DNA from: an uncultured Muribaculaceae bacterium
GTDB lineage: Bacteria > Bacteroidota > Bacteroidia > Bacteroidales > Muribaculaceae
Length of the DNA: 16,962 nt
Assembly (NCBI GenBank): GCA_910584055.1
Contig: CAJTZS010000068.1
Coordinates: 1-16,962 of the forward strand
Reading direction: 5' to 3'
Below the pieces are notes generated by a model. The model was not told the origin of the DNA, made no database searches, and saw only the letters and a program-made list of their open reading frames with translations. This document shows, piece after piece, positions 12,559 through 16,962 of this stretch. The number at the start of each line of letters is the position of its first letter. The first letter of the stretch is position 1. Position numbers and translations under genes: made by a program.

Positions 12559-15048
12559 TTATCTAACCTCTATATTAATCTTGGCAGGTTTCACCCCTTT
12601 GGTCTTAGCCTCAAAGGTTATGACTCCCGGAGTTTTGCCAGCCTGCACAATCGCAGTTGCCGCCCCGCTGAAAAGATCCATTTCCGGCAATTGGAAAGGC
12701 CGCAGACTTGTAGGGTCTCCGTTGGCGGTTGCCCTGAATGCTCCCGCTCCCTTCGTTGCAAACTTCACCGCGCGAGCATCAGTCGGCACAATATTTCCAT
12801 CCTTATCTGCCACCTGAACCGTTATATACACCAGATCCTCTCCATCTGCAGAAAGCTGTTTACGATTGGGGGTCAAGACAATATGGTCAGGTTTGCCGGC
12901 TGTGCGGATGGTCTTTTCCTCCGCCTTGTTCCCATTTGTATCATATGCGACAACCTTCACCTCTCCGGGCTCATACACAACATCTTCCCAAACCAGACGA
13001 TAACGCCCCATAGCATTCTTGTCCTGGACGCGATCTTCGTCCCAAGCTTCATTCCTGTCCCAGAAAGAGAGGGAATGACGCTTGCTGTAATCCAGAGGTT
13101 TGGCAGATGCCTTGGTGCGTTTGCCATAAGACTTACCGTTGATGAACAGCTCTGCCGTCGGATAAGAAGTATACGCCATCACCGGGGTTTTCTCCCCCTC
13201 GCGTCCATTCCAGTTCCAGTGCGGGAGAATATGAAGTGTCGGTGCTTTATCATTCCACTGGGAACGATAGAGATAATATCTGTCTTTCGGAAGAGACGCC
13301 AAATCTATGATACCGAACATACTTGAATGATTCGGCCATCCATCGGTATCATAGGGGGAAGGCTCTCCGAGATAGTCGAACCCCGTCCACACAAACTGCC
13401 CGATCATCCAGGGATAATCGTCATCCATCGAAAAATCAACATCGGGGATGTTTGACCATGAACAGAATTCCGTATCATAACTTGAATTCTGATGATTGTC
13501 ATATCTTGCCCCTGCCTTCAACTCCATAGGGAACATGTACACGCCACGTGAAGAGACCGTGGAAGCCGTTTCCGAGCCAAGGATAAGCCTCTGGGGCAAT
13601 ATATCATAAGCCTGTGTATAATACTGGGGTTTATAGTTGAAGCCCGGGATATCCACTGTTGAGGCAAATCCGTTATCTATAACCGCGCCATATTGGTCCA
13701 TACCGCAAGTCACGGGGCGCGTAGGGTCAAGCCGATGACACATATCCTGCAGCATAACCAGCTCGCTAACGCCATCCGGTCCCCACTGGCTCGGAACCTC
13801 ATTACCTACCGACCACATCACCACCGAAGCATTGTTGCGGTAATGGCGCAACATGTTTTCCATATCCCTCTTCGCCCATTCGCCGAAAATCGACCCGTAG
13901 CCGTTCTGGCTCTTCGGGCGGAAACCCCAGTCATCAAAGGGCTCCACCATCAACATCATACCCATCTCGTCGCAAAGTTCCACAAGCTCAGGAGCCGGCA
14001 TGTTATGTGAAGTTCGTATCGCATTTGCCCCCATCTCCTTAAGCATCTCGACCTGATGGGCGAGCGCAGCCCTGTTGACGGCTGAGCCGAGGGGTCCGAG
14101 ATCATGATGCTGACACACTCCTTTGAATTTTGTATATTCCCCGTTAAGGAAAAAACCCTTCTCCGGTATATATTCAAGTGAACGGATACCGAACCGTGTG
14201 GTATATGTATCCACATCCTTCCCGTCTACGCTCAGAGTGGTGCGAGCAAGATATAGATTTGGCGTATCCGTTGACCACAACTTGGGAGCCTCCACAAGGA
14301 AATCCTGCACGAACGGCTGTCCCTGTGCGTGATAGACCGAATTTCCCGTGGCCGCCACAGTCCCGTCCGGAGCGACGATATCCGTCCTCACCATCACTTT
14401 CTGACCTTTGACCGCTCCCGCGATTTCAGTGGTGAGCCTTATCGAGGCTTCTTTAGTGGAAACATAGGGGGTGATCACGTAAGTGCCCCAAGTAGGCACA
14501 TGGACTGGAGATGTGGAGACAAGCCTTACATTCCTGTAAAGTCCCGCACCCGGATACCAGCGGCTCGATTTCTCTTTATTTTCAAGCGAAACCTCCACTA
14601 TATTCTTACCCGGCACCATCACACCAGCCGGAACATTTATATAAAATGAATTATAGCCGTATGCCCAATTCCCTATTTTCTTGCCGTTAACGGAAACATT
14701 CGGATTGGACATAGCGCCGTCAAACTCGAATGTAAATACCTTCCCGGTCGTGTCCGGCACGTCCACTGTTGTTTTATAGTAACCCTTGCCTACATAAGGA
14801 AGACCGCCGGTCCTGCCTGTTTTCCACGAAGCTTCGGTCTCTCCGTTCTGTTCCACCGTCACCTTCTGAAGATCGTTCGCCCGGTCAAAAGGGCCATAGA
14901 TTGCCCAGTCATGGGGCACCGTTACCGGCTTCCAATCCGTTTCATCATGCGAAAACTCCCATTGTTTTAATTCCGAGCTGTTTCTCTGCGCAGTAGCGGC
15001 CGTGGCGAATACCGCCGCCAAAGGCAGAATCAAAGATTTTCTAATCAT
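12559..15048 (-). CDS. Secreted GH2 family beta-galactosidase
   Basis: The 829-residue enzyme has a signal peptide (RKSLILPLAAVFATAATA, cleavage likely after residue 20; no lipobox), so it acts in the periplasm or outside. Domains in order: GH2 sugar-binding (about 25-180), GH2 immunoglobulin-like (about 185-290), TIM barrel (about 295-600), then C-terminal beta domains of the DUF4982 and GH2-C5 type (about 610-829). The acid/base is E417 in WSVGNEV and the nucleophile is E493 in LGSETAST. GH2 enzymes with this tail in Bacteroidales are mostly beta-galactosidases acting on lactose, mucin or plant glycans; the exact substrate is uncertain. No SusC/D pair lies nearby. A 24-bp palindrome precedes the start and a repeat array follows the stop. 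Confidence 0.92.
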   Translation of the reverse strand: MIRKSLILPLAAVFATAATAQRNSSELKQWEFSHDETDWKPVTVPHDWAIYGPFDRANDLQKVTVEQNGETEASWKTGRTGGLPYVGKGYYKTTVDVPDTTGKVFTFEFDGAMSNPNVSVNGKKIGNWAYGYNSFYINVPAGVMVPGKNIVEVSLENKEKSSRWYPGAGLYRNVRLVSTSPVHVPTWGTYVITPYVSTKEASIRLTTEIAGAVKGQKVMVRTDIVAPDGTVAATGNSVYHAQGQPFVQDFLVEAPKLWSTDTPNLYLARTTLSVDGKDVDTYTTRFGIRSLEYIPEKGFFLNGEYTKFKGVCQHHDLGPLGSAVNRAALAHQVEMLKEMGANAIRTSHNMPAPELVELCDEMGMMLMVEPFDDWGFRPKSQNGYGSIFGEWAKRDMENMLRHYRNNASVVMWSVGNEVPSQWGPDGVSELVMLQDMCHRLDPTRPVTCGMDQYGAVIDNGFASTVDIPGFNYKPQYYTQAYDILPQRLILGSETASTVSSRGVYMFPMELKAGARYDNHQNSSYDTEFCSWSNIPDVDFSMDDDYPWMIGQFVWTGFDYLGEPSPYDTDGWPNHSSMFGIIDLASLPKDRYYLYRSQWNDKAPTLHILPHWNWNGREGEKTPVMAYTSYPTAELFINGKSYGKRTKASAKPLDYSKRHSLSFWDRNEAWDEDRVQDKNAMGRYRLVWEDVVYEPGEVKVVAYDTNGNKAEEKTIRTAGKPDHIVLTPNRKQLSADGEDLVYITVQVADKDGNIVPTDARAVKFATKGAGAFRATANGDPTSLRPFQLPEMDLFSGAATAIVQAGKTPGVITFEAKTKGVKPAKINIEVR

Positions 15049-15076
15049 TGAGTCTTATGGTTATATATCTTTACTG

Positions 15077-15100
15077 TTGAAGTTGTTTAAACAACTTCAA
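15077..15100. promoter_or_regulatory. 24-bp perfect palindrome upstream of the beta-galactosidase gene
   Basis: A perfect dyad centred between 15088 and 15089, with core AGTTGTTTAAACAACT and four further matched bases on each side, lies 29-52 bases before the start codon. Length, perfection and position are those of an operator for a dimeric regulator. Shorter versions occur at 8453-8466 and 40-53. No good TAnnTTTG promoter was found next to it. Confidence 0.7.
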
Positions 15101-15177
15101 TCCATATTATTATATTTTCATGTCATGCAGAATGCCTTCATATCGCATTCTCCCTACAAAGATACTAATATCTTATA

Positions 15178-15214
15178 AAAAAAGCAAGCCTTTTACATAT
15201 CGGCTTGCTTTTTT
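15178..15214 (-). terminator. Strong terminator downstream of the portal gene
   Basis: A 13-bp perfect stem (AAAAAAGCAAGCC at 15178-15190 with GGCTTGCTTTTTT at 15202-15214) with an 11-base loop lies 12 bases after the portal stop codon on the minus strand. Its flanking A and T runs make it functional in either direction. It insulates the beta-galactosidase gene from portal transcription. Confidence 0.9.
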
Positions 15215-15225
15215 AATAATATTTA

Positions 15226-16707
15226 TCAATTTGACTTCCGAATCCCCGCATTTGGTTCCCGCACAGTTATCCGCCGCACCTTCTCTTGGCTATAATACTG
15301 CCTGATATTCGACACATCCATAGCCGTGGCATCAGCTATGAAACAATCAAAACTTTTCAGGAGATCGGCAAGGGCTGTCATTGAGTTTTGCGTCTGCTGG
15401 TTATAGAGCGTCCCGCTCATTGTAGTGTTGTCAAGACGGCCCTGCAACGCTCCGTTCACGCCTGAAATATCCTCCATCATCTTCATCTGAATGTCGAGCA
15501 ATTCAGTGATTCCGATATTAGTGCAATTTGAACTCACCTGTTGCGGCAAGGGCATTCCCGCTTTCGGCCGAAACATTATAACTCCGTTAAACCGGCTCCA
15601 TTCCTCTGCAATGTCATTGATATCGGCCCCTTCGGGAAGTGCCCCCTCCGGGAACAGCAGCACGCCCTTGGCCGATGCCCTCAGGATCCAGTCATACATC
15701 GAGATAAGTCGGTTGGTGAATTTCTGTTGGTCTATGATATCGCTCACGAAAGAATGGATCTCGCCGTCTATGAAAGGATATGCCTTGAAAACAAACGGAT
15801 GCCTTCCATGCCTGTAAGGGGAACGCCCGCTTTTCAGCACATCACCCGACGGCGATAGAAAATGATAATGCCATTCCTCCTTCAAAATCCATTCCCGCCT
15901 TTCATATTCCTTAGAATCAGGCGCATCATCACACGGCAAGACATAATACCTCCCTCTACGCGTGTCATGACATCGGTAATACCTCACATATTCCCGGCTC
16001 CAGACCTCGACAACCCTGTTGCCTCTCCCTTCTCGGTCTCCATAGATTCTACTCAGGCGCATATAATCTTCGGCACTCCCGGCAAACGATGCGCACAGCG
16101 AATTGAAATCCATGTCATGGATCTCCCCTATGATATTGACATCCCAGTTCCTGAAATCACGGGAATCGGTATCACAAAAGAAATTATCCGGTATCACGAA
16201 ATCGGTCCAGCAGTCTGTACGGTCTCCCCTCTTCCCATACCATTTGCGATGCACGGCCAGGCCACCAATAAGAAAATCCTCCATCGTGCGGGCGTACATC
16301 TCCTCCATGCGGTTAAGGTCCATATTATAGTCCAGAAGCCGCTGGATAGTCGGGGCTTCAGGATCTTCCAGTAAATCATCCGGCTCATAGCGCGATGGAG
16401 AATACCTGTTTCTGAAAACGCCAAGCACATTCCTCACAAGTCGGCGTATAAGATTGTTCTTCAAGGGCACATTCCCTTGGCTACGGATAAAGTCCTCTTC
16501 CCGCATACGCTGCCCGTCAACCTCGATCACATCTCCCCACTGATCTCCATATGTAAACCTTTTGTTCCTCTCGCGTTCTCTGCGGAAATCCGCGAAACCC
16601 TCCCAGCAGTTCATCGCCCGTGCCAACAACTCCGGATTTTGGACATATCCGTGATTTGTCGCCGCTCTTTCCGGCAAGCCCGTATAAAACATTTCCTTCC
16701 TTTTCAT
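15226..16707 (-). CDS. Solitary phage portal-like protein, probably C-terminally truncated
   Basis: The 493-residue product resembles portal proteins of tailed phages found in Bacteroidales. Such portals form the dodecameric ring through which DNA is packaged. Visible marks are YGDQW (53-57), the helix PLKNNLIRRLVRNVLGVFRN (81-100), HPFVFKAYPFIDGEIHSFV (303-321) followed by DIIDQQKFTNRLISMYDW, and ISGVNGALQGR (414-424) with MSGTLYNQQT. It ends soon after SQEKVRRITVREPNAG, where I would expect the portal crown region to continue; P22-like portals are about 700 residues. The stop lies 12 bases from a terminator. No terminase, capsid or tail gene is next to it in the window. It may be a phage relic or a co-opted gene. 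The family assignment rests on motif memory only. Confidence 0.65.
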   Translation of the reverse strand: MKRKEMFYTGLPERAATNHGYVQNPELLARAMNCWEGFADFRRERERNKRFTYGDQWGDVIEVDGQRMREEDFIRSQGNVPLKNNLIRRLVRNVLGVFRNRYSPSRYEPDDLLEDPEAPTIQRLLDYNMDLNRMEEMYARTMEDFLIGGLAVHRKWYGKRGDRTDCWTDFVIPDNFFCDTDSRDFRNWDVNIIGEIHDMDFNSLCASFAGSAEDYMRLSRIYGDREGRGNRVVEVWSREYVRYYRCHDTRRGRYYVLPCDDAPDSKEYERREWILKEEWHYHFLSPSGDVLKSGRSPYRHGRHPFVFKAYPFIDGEIHSFVSDIIDQQKFTNRLISMYDWILRASAKGVLLFPEGALPEGADINDIAEEWSRFNGVIMFRPKAGMPLPQQVSSNCTNIGITELLDIQMKMMEDISGVNGALQGRLDNTTMSGTLYNQQTQNSMTALADLLKSFDCFIADATAMDVSNIRQYYSQEKVRRITVREPNAGIRKSN

Positions 16708-16723
16708 TTTCCCTTTTTATAAG

Positions 16724-16904
16724 TAAGTGATCAGATTAAACACATATTATAAACGCAGGATTTTTCGCGGGATTTCCGCGAGTTGAAGAAGGAGCAATGC
16801 GGGCATTGCGACTGATGAAACTCGGCGGAAAGCACCGGAAAAGACAAGTTTATGATATGTGAGATATAATTTTTCATTTATTATCGCTTTAATTTGATCA
16901 CTTA
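16724..16904. mobile_element. 181-bp element with 17-bp terminal inverted repeats (MITE-like)
   Basis: TAAGTGATCAGATTAAA (16724-16740) is matched by the inverted TTTAATTTGATCACTTA (16888-16904) with one mismatch. Between them lie two perfect hairpins: TCGCGG-GATTT-CCGCGA (16765-16781) and GCAATGCGGGCATTGC (16794-16809). If the repeats are read from AGTGATCA, the flanking bases are TA on both sides, as for TA-inserting elements, but the sequence is too symmetrical to prove a target duplication. It could instead be a structured regulatory region for the portal gene. Confidence 0.45.
16731..16877 (-). CDS. Possible 48-residue protein inside the inverted-repeat element
   Basis: An ATG at 16875-16877 opens 48 codons ending in TGA at 16731-16733, within the left inverted repeat and 23 bases before the portal start. 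The product carries a QCPHC pair at residues 24-28 and two later cysteines (C41, C46), which could form a zinc knuckle. However, the CPHC codons coincide with the GCAATGC/GCATTGC hairpin, so the pattern may be accidental. No ribosome site or promoter is convincing, though TAAACTTG upstream on this strand weakly resembles a -7 element. I do not recognise the protein. Confidence 0.2.
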   Translation of the reverse strand: MKNYISHIINLSFPVLSAEFHQSQCPHCSFFNSRKSREKSCVYNMCLI

Positions 16905-16962
16905 TTTAGCAATAGTTCGTTAAAAATTTGATTATAGGCTAAGCTGCATCTGTCGCCAAGCC

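Noticed and set aside
12535..13326. 263-codon plus-strand ORF opposite the 3' part of the beta-galactosidase gene
   Set aside because: It starts inside the repeat array and lies antisense to a clear GH2 enzyme; no domain is visible.

Overview
The window looks like a chromosomal segment of a Bacteroidales bacterium, possibly Muribaculaceae-like. This assignment is inferred from gene content and promoter style, not from a database match. Three excellent promoters of the Bacteroidetes sigma-ABfr type (TTTG, 19-20 nt, TAnnTTTG) precede panB, tRNA-Pro and tRNA-Asp, and a weaker one precedes an Lrp-type regulator. Shine-Dalgarno sequences are mostly absent. A YfhO-type membrane protein, a periplasmic GH2 beta-galactosidase and the aroQ / O-methyltransferase / rbfA / LolC-type permease order also fit that phylum.

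Layout. 1-1058: AT-rich leader and panB (pantothenate synthesis). 1078-2382: two tRNA genes, Pro(GGG) and Asp(GTC), each with a near-identical promoter and a strong terminator. Between them, on the minus strand, lie a small two-helix membrane protein and a T7-lysozyme-like amidase, a phage-type lysis pair. 2431-5279: a plus-strand run of aroQ, O-methyltransferase, rbfA and a LolC/E-like ABC permease. 5426-9943: an Lrp/AsnC regulator, an 822-residue YfhO-family membrane protein, a short protein that looks like a methyltransferase lacking its SAM motif, and a XerD-type recombinase. 10008-12202 (minus): galK and galM as a tight pair. 12255-12555: two different tandem repeat arrays. 12559-15048 (minus): a secreted GH2 beta-galactosidase. 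15226-16707 (minus): a solitary phage portal gene, probably C-terminally truncated, followed by a strong terminator. 16724-16904: a 181-bp element with 17-bp terminal inverted repeats, internal hairpins and a 48-codon ORF.

How the genes work together. Secreted beta-galactosidase would release galactose from beta-galactosides outside the cytoplasm. GalM and GalK would mutarotate and phosphorylate it; no sugar transporter, galT or galE lies in the window. AroQ (shikimate pathway), PanB, RbfA and the tRNAs are housekeeping. The amidase pair and the lone portal are phage-derived pieces in otherwise core chromosome.

The least explained content is intergenic. A GTTTAAAC-centred palindrome occurs three times, two of them just upstream of start codons. 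A G-run tract with exact 10-nt spacing lies between the lysis-pair genes. A second G-rich array lies upstream of galK, a 31-bp tandem array abuts the beta-galactosidase stop codon, and the inverted-repeat element lies upstream of the portal gene. I did not find a clear-cut new multi-gene system.
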